A stretch of 9,950 nucleotides of DNA, from assembly GCA_039680225.1 (NCBI GenBank), contig JBDKTK010000368.1:1-9950 (forward strand). Reading direction: 5' to 3'. Source of the stretch: JBDKTK01 sp039680225 (GTDB lineage: Bacteria; Desulfobacterota; Syntrophia; Syntrophales; UBA4778). Below, in pieces: positions 1 to 6,241 of the stretch. How positions within the stretch are numbered: position 1 is the stretch's first letter; each line of letters starts with the position of its first letter. The notes under the pieces were generated by a model, which saw nothing but the letters and a program-made list of their open reading frames with translations, ran no database searches and had not been told where the DNA came from. Position numbers and translations under genes: made by a program.

Positions 1-31
1 TAATATTCCTCATCCTGCTGTTCCCGGAGTA

Positions 32-1378
32 TTACGATTTGATGTCTTCGGGAGTTTCCGGCAGGTTAAGGCGGACGAGCTTCTTTCTCACTACCTGGAC
101 GTGCTCTTTCATGGTGTTGACCTCGTCAAGAAAAGCAGTCGAGATGCGGATGCTGTTTAACGCCTCCTCGATCCGGTCAAGCCTGGAATGGATGTCCCGG
201 ATGTTTTCCGGCGGCATGCTGACCTGCAGGCCCTTTTCCACGTTGCGCAGCTCATTGTACAGCTTGTAATACTTGGAACGGTTGCGCCACGTGTAAATCC
301 ACGGTGCGATCCCGATCAACGGGACAAGGATCACGGCGAGGGGGACCACCAGGAGAATGATGCGGTCGAGGAACGTGGCAGCCCAGAAGGGGAGGTTGTC
401 ATAGAGGACCGAACCGCCCTTCGCGTAAAAACGCCGGGCCTGATCGCTGATCGGGTCGTCCTGTTTGCCCAGGGACGGGAACTCCCCCGCCTTGTTGACC
501 CAGCTTGCGCCGCCGTGGATTTCCATCGACGCCTTCAGGAGCAGGTAGACCAGGGCGGGGTGCAGGTCCTTTCTCACGATCAGGTTTGTCGTCGGGGAAA
601 GGAGATGGAAGTCGGACGGCGGGAATTTGTTTGCCGGGTTTATCACCCCTTTGGGCAAAACCACATGGAAGAGGTCCGGGGAAAACCTGGTATATGCCTC
701 GGCCATGCTGAAGCTCATGAGTTTCACGTCCTTTGTCCTGAGCAGTTCCAGCACAAGCTGGTGGTCGGTCTGGCCTGTTACCATGACGGCATCGATATTC
801 CCCTGCTTTAGTGCGCTCAGGGCGGCGGGGTAGGGGTATTCATACAGGACTGCCGGAGGGGAGGCCACGCCGGCGACTTTGAGCAATTCGAGGGCGAATT
901 TCTGAATGCCGCTGCCCTGCGGCCCTATGGCGATCCTCCTCCCCTTGAGCTGGGAGAGGTCGTCGAGGATATCCTCCGCCCGGTAAAAGACCCAAAGCGG
1001 CGTATATGACACGCTGCCGAGGGAGACAAGATTCGAGGCCGCTTCTATTTTGCCGACCGTGCCCTGGACGAATCCCGCGTCGACCTTCTGCGACTTGTCT
1101 GCCAGGAGGTTTAAATTTTCGACTGCCCCGGAAGTCGGGCGCAGTTCGACCCGGATCCCGTTCTGTGCCAGTATTTTCCTGTAAAGTTCGCCGAAGCGGG
1201 CGTACGAGCCTCCTTCCATCCCGGTGCACATGACCAGGGTATCGGGCGGAAAAGGCCGGACGTAACTATATCCGACCCAGAGCGAAATGAGGATGATCAA
1301 CAGTATCGAGGCGAACAAAACCGTCAATGCCCGCGGCGACAATTCCCTGATCTTCCCTCGTCCCATGGCCTTTCTCAC
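32..1378 (-). CDS. Membrane-anchored TAXI-family solute-binding protein
   Basis: Likely binds a small organic acid or amino acid on the outer face of the cytoplasmic membrane, as TAXI (TRAP-associated extracytoplasmic immunogenic) binding proteins do. The 448-residue product has a short basic N-terminus and a membrane segment at about 18-37. A periplasmic TAXI/NMT1-like domain follows at about 45-325: the start 'CTGMEGGSYARFGE' (51-64), the 'GRRIAIGPQGSG' segment (146-157) and 'ALSALKQGNIDAVMVTG' (186-202) are typical. A second membrane segment lies at about 338-362. The basic 'RNRSKYYK' stretch then leads into a cytoplasmic tail whose residues I393, I396, L400, I403, L407 and I410 follow coiled-coil heptad spacing. 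Ordinary TAXI proteins are secreted and end after the binding domain, so the C-terminal anchor and tail are additions. The start is uncertain: GTG at 1378, or ATG at 1366 (four codons in), neither with a good Shine-Dalgarno. No TRAP permease gene is in the window. The family call is confident; the ligand is unknown. Confidence 0.85.
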   Translation of the reverse strand: MRKAMGRGKIRELSPRALTVLFASILLIILISLWVGYSYVRPFPPDTLVMCTGMEGGSYARFGELYRKILAQNGIRVELRPTSGAVENLNLLADKSQKVDAGFVQGTVGKIEAASNLVSLGSVSYTPLWVFYRAEDILDDLSQLKGRRIAIGPQGSGIQKFALELLKVAGVASPPAVLYEYPYPAALSALKQGNIDAVMVTGQTDHQLVLELLRTKDVKLMSFSMAEAYTRFSPDLFHVVLPKGVINPANKFPPSDFHLLSPTTNLIVRKDLHPALVYLLLKASMEIHGGASWVNKAGEFPSLGKQDDPISDQARRFYAKGGSVLYDNLPFWAATFLDRIILLVVPLAVILVPLIGIAPWIYTWRNRSKYYKLYNELRNVEKGLQVSMPPENIRDIHSRLDRIEEALNSIRISTAFLDEVNTMKEHVQVVRKKLVRLNLPETPEDIKS

Positions 1379-1386
1379 GAAAGCTG

Positions 1387-1428
1387 CAAGTATTATGAAG
1401 GAGTTGTTGTGTTGAGGAATAATACTTG
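1387..1428. promoter_or_regulatory. Perfect 10-bp inverted repeat, candidate operator of a divergent promoter region
   Basis: The arms CAAGTATTAT (1387-1396) and ATAATACTTG (1419-1428) are exact reverse complements with a 22-bp spacer. Their centres are 32 bp apart, about three helical turns, as for a dimeric regulator touching one DNA face or a looped pair of half-sites. The left arm overlaps CATAAT (1392-1397, minus strand), a possible -10 box for the TAXI gene. The site sits between two divergent genes and could control both. The repeat is seen directly; its regulatory role is inferred. Confidence 0.5.
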
Positions 1429-1478
1429 ATGGCGCTGTCGACTGTCAACCCCGCCGGGGCTGTTCCAACCCATTGATC

Positions 1479-1508
1479 ATGAAAAAGCTTTCTGCTATTC
1501 TCCGTTGA
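1479..1508 (+). CDS. Possible 9-residue leader ORF overlapping the next start codon
   Basis: ATG at 1479 opens MKKLSAILR and ends with TGA at 1506-1508. The last A of this stop is the first base of the ATG at 1508 that opens the BASS-like transporter (TGATG). The transporter lacks a Shine-Dalgarno of its own, so reinitiation from this minicistron is one way it could be translated. The leader itself also has no clear ribosome binding site, and the sequence could equally be a chance ORF. No attenuation hairpin or run of regulatory codons is visible. Confidence 0.25.
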   Translation: MKKLSAILR

Positions 1509-2431
1509 TGCAAATGCCGCTGCGCGCGAACGATCTGGTGCTTCTTCTTGTCGTCCTCTCCTCCATGGCGGCCGGAATAATTTTCCCCGGCTTCGGCAGC
1601 TACTTCCAGGCGCTGCCTTTTTACAGTCTCATGGCCCTTTTCTTTCTCAGCTATCTTGCCATTGAGCATAAAGCTGTCCGGACGGCCCTCAAGAATGACA
1701 AACTGACTATCGCGGCGTTTGTCGCCCTGAAAAGCCTGGCGCTGCCGGTTGCCGTTTATTATGCATTCAGGGTTTTTGCGCCGGGCTATGCCCTGGCCGC
1801 GCTTCTTTTGACAGGCGTGTCGACCGGGGTGGTGGCGCCTTTCATCTCCAACCTGGTGAGGGGAAACAGCGCCCTGGTCCTGGTGGTCGTCGTGATCACT
1901 TCGGCGCTGGTCCCGTTCTCCCTGCCTTTTCTCATTGACGTCCTGGATGCGGGATACGGAGAGATATCCCTTCCGGCCATGGTCCGCCTGCTTGTCACAG
2001 TAATATTCGTCCCGATCCTGGCGGTGGAAGCCCTGAGGTTGATTGCCCCGAAGCTGCTGGTGGGCATAGGGAGGGTACGGTATCCCGTATCGCTCGTGCT
2101 GTTTGCCGTCATCAACCTGGGGGTTTTCAGCAAGTATGCCGGCCTCTTCAGGACGGAGCCTGCGGAAATATTAATGTGCACCGCTGTCGCATTTGTTTTG
2201 ATGGCGATCTGCTGCGCGGCCGGCATCCTCTTTTTCTGGAAAAGCACGGTGGACAATCAGCTTGCCGGCGCGGTCATGATCGGCAATATGAATAACGTAC
2301 TGGTTATCGTATTTGCCTCGGCGTTTTTCGGCGCCGTCGAGGCCCTCGTGGCAGCCATTTACATAGTGCCTTTCTTCGTCCTCGTGCTGCCCCTCAGGTT
2401 TTACGCGCAATTGCGGGGATACCGCACCTGA
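1508..2431 (+). CDS. BASS/SBF-like membrane transporter (bile acid:sodium symporter superfamily, divergent)
   Basis: A 307-residue, strongly hydrophobic protein with about nine to ten membrane segments, the size and layout of the bile acid:Na+ symporter (BASS/SBF-like) group. The best landmark is 'GVSTGVVAPFISNLVRGN' at about 103-120. It matches the broken helix of this fold, where family members have a Gly/Ser-rich stretch, then a conserved Asn, and end in 'ARGN'. The second broken helix would be 'MIGNMNNVLVIV' at about 257-268, where typical members read E-x-G-x-Q-N; only the general pattern is kept here. The substrate is probably an organic anion, but this cannot be read from sequence. ATG at 1508 is chosen over the in-frame TTG at 1505; neither has a Shine-Dalgarno. 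It diverges from the TAXI gene and its stop lies one base from the stop of the opposing flavoprotein gene. An AEC-type carrier is a less likely alternative. Confidence 0.65.
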   Translation: MQMPLRANDLVLLLVVLSSMAAGIIFPGFGSYFQALPFYSLMALFFLSYLAIEHKAVRTALKNDKLTIAAFVALKSLALPVAVYYAFRVFAPGYALAALLLTGVSTGVVAPFISNLVRGNSALVLVVVVITSALVPFSLPFLIDVLDAGYGEISLPAMVRLLVTVIFVPILAVEALRLIAPKLLVGIGRVRYPVSLVLFAVINLGVFSKYAGLFRTEPAEILMCTAVAFVLMAICCAAGILFFWKSTVDNQLAGAVMIGNMNNVLVIVFASAFFGAVEALVAAIYIVPFFVLVLPLRFYAQLRGYRT

Positions 2432-2432
2432 T

Positions 2433-3101
2433 TTATTTCCAGCCCTTCTTTTCCCAGTATTTATATTCGCTGCCCCAGTCATCCTTGTGCATTTTCACGA
2501 GGTCCCGGAAGTAAACCCTGTTTTCCTGGTGCGCCCTCGACTGGGCCTTGTAAATCCTGCCGGAACCGATATCCCGGGCCAGCGCCTCTCCGAGCCGGAA
2601 TGCCTTCTTCCCGGCGGTTTCGAAGCTTCTGGCCCCCGCCCTTATGGATACCCCGGCGCTGCCGGTGACAAACGCGCCGAAATTGAGGATGACGGTGTTC
2701 AGGTAATCGGTTATCAGCCTGTCCTGGCCGAGGCCGCCCGCCGTGGCCACGCTGACCCCGTACTTGCCTTCCAGCAGCTGGCAGTGGATCGCGTCGGCCA
2801 TGCGGTCGATAACGGTCTTCAGCTGGGCCGTCACCGACATGAAATAATTAGGCGAGCCGATCACCAGGCCGTCGGCGGCGAGAATCTTTTTATAGAGGGC
2901 CTGGAAACCGTCCTTCTTCACGCATTTGCCTGTCTTGAAGCAAACATTGCAGGCATTGCAGTATTCTATTTTCAGCTTGCAGATATCCACCAGCTCTGTT
3001 TTGCAACCCTTTGATTCAGCGCCGTCGAGAACAGCCTTGACCAGCGCGAGCGTCTGGCTCTGGCCGCCCTTCGGGCTGGAATTGATTCCCAGGATTTTCA
3101 T
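2433..3101 (-). CDS. Iron-sulfur flavoprotein (Isf-type, NADPH-dependent FMN reductase fold)
   Basis: A 222-residue soluble flavodoxin-like protein. 'MKILGINSSPKGGQSQTLAL' at 1-20 is the first strand and FMN-phosphate loop. 'GSPNYFMSVTAQLKTVIDR' at 82-100 is the second flavin-binding segment. Between them the cysteines C48, C51, C54 and C60 form a compact CX2CX2CX5C cluster, the spacing known from the 4Fe-4S site of methanogen iron-sulfur flavoprotein. Such proteins pass electrons between ferredoxin-like donors and oxygen, peroxide or other acceptors in anaerobes; the partner here is unknown. C33 and C41 lie close before the cluster. The C-terminal region past residue 180 is rich in aromatic and charged residues and may be a dimerisation extension. 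A strong ribosome binding site (GGAGGA, complement of 3107-3112, five bases before ATG) supports the start. No obvious partner gene adjoins it. Confidence 0.85.
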   Translation of the reverse strand: MKILGINSSPKGGQSQTLALVKAVLDGAESKGCKTELVDICKLKIEYCNACNVCFKTGKCVKKDGFQALYKKILAADGLVIGSPNYFMSVTAQLKTVIDRMADAIHCQLLEGKYGVSVATAGGLGQDRLITDYLNTVILNFGAFVTGSAGVSIRAGARSFETAGKKAFRLGEALARDIGSGRIYKAQSRAHQENRVYFRDLVKMHKDDWGSEYKYWEKKGWK

Positions 3102-3175
3102 TTAATTCCTCCACTCTTTATTTTGGTGGAATCAAAATTAAGGAAAAGCCTGACCAAGTCAAGAAATATAACACT

Positions 3176-3234
3176 CCCCCTTTTCTTGCCCCTCACCCCA
3201 ACCCTCTCCCAGGTCAAAGAGTGGAGAGCAGGTT
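3176..3234 (-). repeat. Interspersed C-rich/G-rich intergenic repeat with hairpin and G-quadruplex motif
   Basis: The plus strand CCCCTCACCCCAACCCTCTC (from 3189) is, from memory, the core of a widespread bacterial intergenic repeat that usually continues as a palindrome of the AACCCTCTCC part. Here the partner arm is degenerate: 3200-3209 pairs with 3223-3234 except for a two-base bulge at 3229-3230, and the hairpin overlaps the stop codon of the anion permease. On the minus strand, which is the transcript strand of that gene, 3189-3210 has G tracts of 3, 3, 4 and 4 with loops of 3, 2 and 3, fitting the G-quadruplex rule. A fifth G tract is at 3176-3180. There is no U-run, so a standard intrinsic terminator is unlikely. 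Confidence 0.6.
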
Positions 3235-4630
3235 ATGGAATCAGCCCAAGGTATTTCCAGAAAGGGATACTCAGCAGCGCTGCCAGGATGCAGATTGCGG
3301 AGTAAGCGAAGGAAAGGGGGACCATCTGCCTGTGGGTGACCATTTCCCCGTCGACGGCGTAATAGGCGGTGAGGAACGTGGAGTTCTGATACAGGACGTA
3401 CCAGACCTGGGTGGCCGCAAAGACGAGAAAACCGGTTATCCAGGGATTGACGCCCGACTGCTGTGCGAACGGGACAAGCAGCACGGTGAAAATTGCCGTA
3501 GTCGCAGTGAAGGAAACGAGCAGAAAGCGGACGACAAAGATTGCGAGGCACAGGACGACGATGAAGAGATACATATTGGAGATCAGCGGCCCTATTATGG
3601 GGCCCGCAGACCGGGCAATCCATTGGTCGATTTTCAACACGGGCAGGACAGCGCCCAGGTTGATTATGCAGCCAATGAAGATCACGTTGTCCCAGCCCAT
3701 GCCCGAACGGAAATCCTGCCGGTCGAAAACATTTCCCGCCAGGAGGGCGACAATCCCCAGGAGAGCGATCAAAGTTGCATTGATGCCGTGCAGCGGCTCT
3801 GCGACCCAGAGGATGATTGCAGTCGCAAGGACAGCGGCAGTCATTTTCTCACTGCGGCCCGCGGGGCCAAGCTCCGCAAGGCGGGCTGCCGCATAACCGG
3901 GCGGGATGGATTCCTTCTCTTCCGGCGCATACAGGAAGCGGATGGCCGCATACATCAGGGCGAGCACAATTGCCGACCAGGCAAGGCCCGCAACGGCCCA
4001 CGCGGTCCAGGTGAACTGGTCCTGGCATTCCCGGGGCAGCAGTCCGCGCATCATGTAGCCGACAAACGATGCGCTGATGAACATCGGGCCGGTCAGGACA
4101 AACCCGGTGTACATCGCGCCGAAGAGGCCCCCCGCTCCGGGGCTTTTCCTTTTATAGCCCATGGCGTCGCTGATCCCCATGCTGATCGGCGCCACGATGG
4201 CCGCCTTGACTGTCGTGCTCGGCACAAGGGGCGCAACGAAGATTCCCGCGCTGATCATTGCCAGCACCTGTCCGTTGAAGGTTGCGGGGAAGATCTGCAT
4301 TATCCTCAGGGATATCCGCTTGAGCAGCCCGCTTTTCGATACCGCAATGCCCAGGCCCATTGCGCCGATGAGGAGCCACCAGGTCGTATCGGAAAAAGTT
4401 GCGAAAGCAGTTTTGAAGGGAACGCAGCGGAACAGCGCCCACAGCGTGCACATTGCAATCGCAACCACATAGTCCGGGGCGACGCCGAATATCCAGCAGA
4501 CAACCGCCCACACGAGGACCCCGAGTCCGCGCATCGCCTGCGGGGTCAAATCCGCAGGCGGCGAAATAATCGCCACACCCATACCCAGAAAAACGCTGAG
4601 GCACAATCCGATAATCTGCTTCTTCGACAT
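3233..4630 (-). CDS. DASS/SLC13-type anion permease
   Basis: A 465-residue inner-membrane protein with about 11-12 membrane segments, the usual size for divalent anion:Na+ symporters, which import dicarboxylates such as malate, succinate or 2-oxoglutarate, or sulfate. The two inverted halves are recognisable. 'FSDTTWWLLIGAMGLGIAVSKSG' (79-101) and 'GWDNVIFIGCIINLGAVL' (312-329) are equivalent entry segments. 'APLVPSTTVKAAIVAPI' (133-149) and 'LLVSFTATTAIFTVLLVPF' (370-388) are the re-entrant hairpin tips. Most members carry Ser-Asn-Thr at both tips; here they appear as S138-T139-T140 and S373-F374-T375. A soluble loop at about 236-262 links the halves. The start codon is preceded only by a weak AGGT. 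The gene is divergent from the Liv operon and seems monocistronic, with the flavoprotein gene 131 bp downstream on the same strand having its own ribosome binding site. The family is firm, the substrate is not. Confidence 0.85.
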   Translation of the reverse strand: MSKKQIIGLCLSVFLGMGVAIISPPADLTPQAMRGLGVLVWAVVCWIFGVAPDYVVAIAMCTLWALFRCVPFKTAFATFSDTTWWLLIGAMGLGIAVSKSGLLKRISLRIMQIFPATFNGQVLAMISAGIFVAPLVPSTTVKAAIVAPISMGISDAMGYKRKSPGAGGLFGAMYTGFVLTGPMFISASFVGYMMRGLLPRECQDQFTWTAWAVAGLAWSAIVLALMYAAIRFLYAPEEKESIPPGYAAARLAELGPAGRSEKMTAAVLATAIILWVAEPLHGINATLIALLGIVALLAGNVFDRQDFRSGMGWDNVIFIGCIINLGAVLPVLKIDQWIARSAGPIIGPLISNMYLFIVVLCLAIFVVRFLLVSFTATTAIFTVLLVPFAQQSGVNPWITGFLVFAATQVWYVLYQNSTFLTAYYAVDGEMVTHRQMVPLSFAYSAICILAALLSIPFWKYLGLIP

Positions 4631-4686
4631 TTACCTGCAACCCGCGCCAAAGAGAAACGGCAGAGTCTGAAATTGAACAGAGATAT

Positions 4687-4715
4687 ATTTTAATAAAACA
4701 ATGAAACTGTTTGAA
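4687..4715 (-). promoter_or_regulatory. Candidate sigma70-like promoter for the anion permease
   Basis: On the minus strand TTCAAA (complement of 4710-4715) and TAAAAT (complement of 4687-4692) are separated by 17 bases, with four and five matches to the consensus hexamers. Transcription would begin near 4680 and give a leader of about 50 bases. The region is clearly AT-richer than the flanking genes, and A-T runs upstream fit a promoter. Assigned by eye only. Confidence 0.35.
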
Positions 4716-4855
4716 AATAGATTGATATTTGATTGGGAAACGAAACTGGCGGGATTCTAAAAACAAACGCATGCAAAGTCAATGAAGTGTTTGATCCTCG
4801 CTCCCCCATTTATAAAAAGGGTCCGCTGAGCAACACATAAGCAAGCATGTTTTCA

Positions 4856-4882
4856 TTGACAGACAAACTATTTTCAGATACT
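4856..4882 (+). promoter_or_regulatory. Weak candidate promoter for the Liv binding-protein gene
   Basis: TTGACA at 4856-4861 is a perfect -35 hexamer. GATACT at 4877-4882 is the best -10 near it, but the spacer is only 15 bases. Transcription would start about 25 bases before the ATG at 4916. An alternative is TATAAA at 4811-4816 with TTGATC at 4791-4796, also poorly spaced at 14. The real promoter may use a different sigma factor or an activator. The rest of the 4631-4915 gap contains GAAACTG twice (4703 and 4742) and short AT-rich repeats, but no strong operator. Confidence 0.3.
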
Positions 4883-4915
4883 CCCTTCGAATCCACCCAA
4901 AGGAGGTAACCACCT

Positions 4916-6196
4916 ATGACTCACCGTTCGTTTAAATTGTTCAGTGGCCTCATGATCCTGGCCGCATTGTGCCTGGTGATCGGACCCGGCGCAGGACCGG
5001 TTACAGCTGCCGAAAAGGTAATCAAGATCGGCACCCTTTTCCCTCTTACGGGCCCGGTTGCAACAGCAGGCCAGCGCTGCCAGGCGGCGGTCCAGACCGC
5101 GGTTGAGATTATCAATAACAAGCATCCCGAGATCAAGGTCCCGCTGGCGAAACAGGCGGGCATCCTGAACGGTTACAAAATACAGCTCGTCCACGCTGAC
5201 AGCCAGGGCAAGCCGGACATCGGCAAAGCCGAAGCCGAAAGGCTCTTCAACCAGGAAGGCGTATGGGCGATCATCGGTTCCTATAACAGTTCGGTCAGCA
5301 TGCCTGCGAGCCTCGTAGCCGAGCGCGCGAAGAAGATCTTCATGTGCGGCGCTTCCAGTTCAGCGGCCTTGACCCAGCGCGACCTGAAATATTTCTTCCG
5401 CCTTGCCCCGACCGACGCCACAGAGTCGGTGGAATTCGTGGATGTTTTGAAATGGCTCAATAAAAAGAATAAAGCCAACATCAGGACGATCGGCATCATT
5501 TACGAAAACAGCGTGTTCGGAAAGCACGCCGCCGGCGAGGCCAAGAGCGCCGCAGCCGCGGGAGGCTTCAAGGTTGTAGCGGACGTACCCTTCACCCCGG
5601 GCGCCACCAACCTTAACAGTGAAATCCAGACGCTCAAAAAGGGCAACCCCGACGCCATGTTCGGCGCAGTGCTCGGCGCCGATTACTCGCTCATGGTAAA
5701 GACAATGAAGCAGGCCAACTGGCAGCCCAAGATAGCGATCAATTACTGCTCCGGCTACCAGGACCCGGTCATTGCCAAGCAGCTCGGCAAAGACGCCAAT
5801 TTCTTCATGGGCTCCACGGCTTACTCTCCGCAGTTCGCGAGCCTCATGCCGGCGGTTGCCGCGGTTGAGAAGATATTCAAGTCCAAGACCAACGGAGTGC
5901 CTTTCGACGGCGACAGCATCCAGGAAGCCGTGGCCATGCTGGTCCTGGCCCAGGCCATAGAGAAGGCCGGAAGCCTCGATGCCGACAAGGTTGCCAAAGT
6001 GCTTCACGACACCACTTTTGATTCCCCGCTCTCCCTGGGCGGAAAAGTCGCCTTCGCCAAAGGCGGACAGAATGCAAAGGCATTCAGCATCGTGACACAG
6101 CTTCAGAACGGCGAATACAAGCGGATTTATCCGACCGAGATGGCCGATAAAAAGGCAAAGATCGTATTCCCGATGAAGTCCTGGGACAAGAGGTAG
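4916..6196 (+). CDS. livJ: Branched-chain amino acid-type (HAAT) ABC transporter substrate-binding protein
   Basis: The periplasmic receptor that captures ligand for the LivHMGF transporter. A Sec signal peptide (basic MTHRSFK, hydrophobic core to about 22) probably is cut after 'VTAA' at residue 32. C19 is not in a lipobox context, so a lipoprotein is unlikely. The mature part is a type-I periplasmic binding fold (Peripla_BP_6): 'IKIGTLFPLTGPVATAG' (36-52), 'IIGSYNSSVSMPAS', 'GASSSAALTQRDLKYFFRL', the hinge region 'IGIIYENSVFGK', and 'NPDAMFGAVLGADYSLMVKTMKQ'. At 426 residues it is longer than E. coli LivJ (about 370), with an insert 'HPEIKVPLAKQAGILNG' near 69-85 that is common in this subfamily. 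Homologues bind leucine-type amino acids, but others in similar operons bind aromatic acids, amides or urea, so the gene symbol is by position and family only. AGGAGGT at 4901-4907, eight bases before ATG, is an excellent ribosome binding site. Confidence 0.9.
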   Translation: MTHRSFKLFSGLMILAALCLVIGPGAGPVTAAEKVIKIGTLFPLTGPVATAGQRCQAAVQTAVEIINNKHPEIKVPLAKQAGILNGYKIQLVHADSQGKPDIGKAEAERLFNQEGVWAIIGSYNSSVSMPASLVAERAKKIFMCGASSSAALTQRDLKYFFRLAPTDATESVEFVDVLKWLNKKNKANIRTIGIIYENSVFGKHAAGEAKSAAAAGGFKVVADVPFTPGATNLNSEIQTLKKGNPDAMFGAVLGADYSLMVKTMKQANWQPKIAINYCSGYQDPVIAKQLGKDANFFMGSTAYSPQFASLMPAVAAVEKIFKSKTNGVPFDGDSIQEAVAMLVLAQAIEKAGSLDADKVAKVLHDTTFDSPLSLGGKVAFAKGGQNAKAFSIVTQLQNGEYKRIYPTEMADKKAKIVFPMKSWDKR

Positions 6197-6204
6197 ATAT
6201 TGAG

Positions 6205-6231
6205 CGGTCACTTCGACAGGCTCAGTGACCG
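6205..6231 (+). repeat. REP-like palindrome, copy A
   Basis: A 27-base palindrome with arms CGGTCAC (6205-6211) and GTGACCG (6225-6231) around the loop TTCGACAGGCTCA. It starts nine bases after the binding-protein stop codon. The loop core TTCGACAGGCTCAG belongs, from memory, to a palindrome family seen in intergenic DNA of many bacterial phyla. Two related copies follow livF. It may protect the upstream mRNA from 3' exonucleases. Confidence 0.7.
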
Positions 6232-6241
6232 GATTAGATAA

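Noticed and set aside
1450..1460. CCCC-GCC-GGGG hairpin as a terminator or attenuator before the BASS-like gene
   Set aside because: The stem is only four pairs with a three-base loop and no T-run follows.
3151..3161. TGAC-CAA-GTCA palindrome upstream of the flavoprotein gene as an operator
   Set aside because: Four-base arms occur often by chance and no second copy supports it.
3221..4693. 490-codon open frame on the plus strand opposite the anion permease
   Set aside because: Its product is highly charged, with no family features or ribosome binding site, while the other strand encodes a clear membrane transporter. It is a by-product of GC-biased third codon positions.
4701..4717. AAACA/TGTTT inverted repeat in the divergent region before livJ
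   Set aside because: Five-base AT-rich arms in an AT-rich stretch have low information; GAAACTG occurs twice nearby but without symmetry.
4740..4770. Sigma54 promoter before livJ (CTGGC at 4746-4750)
   Set aside because: The required GC element at the proper distance is absent.
4904..4915. Small palindrome AGGT-AACC-ACCT over the livJ ribosome binding site
   Set aside because: Four-base arms are too short to block a strong Shine-Dalgarno, and they arise easily from a consensus site.
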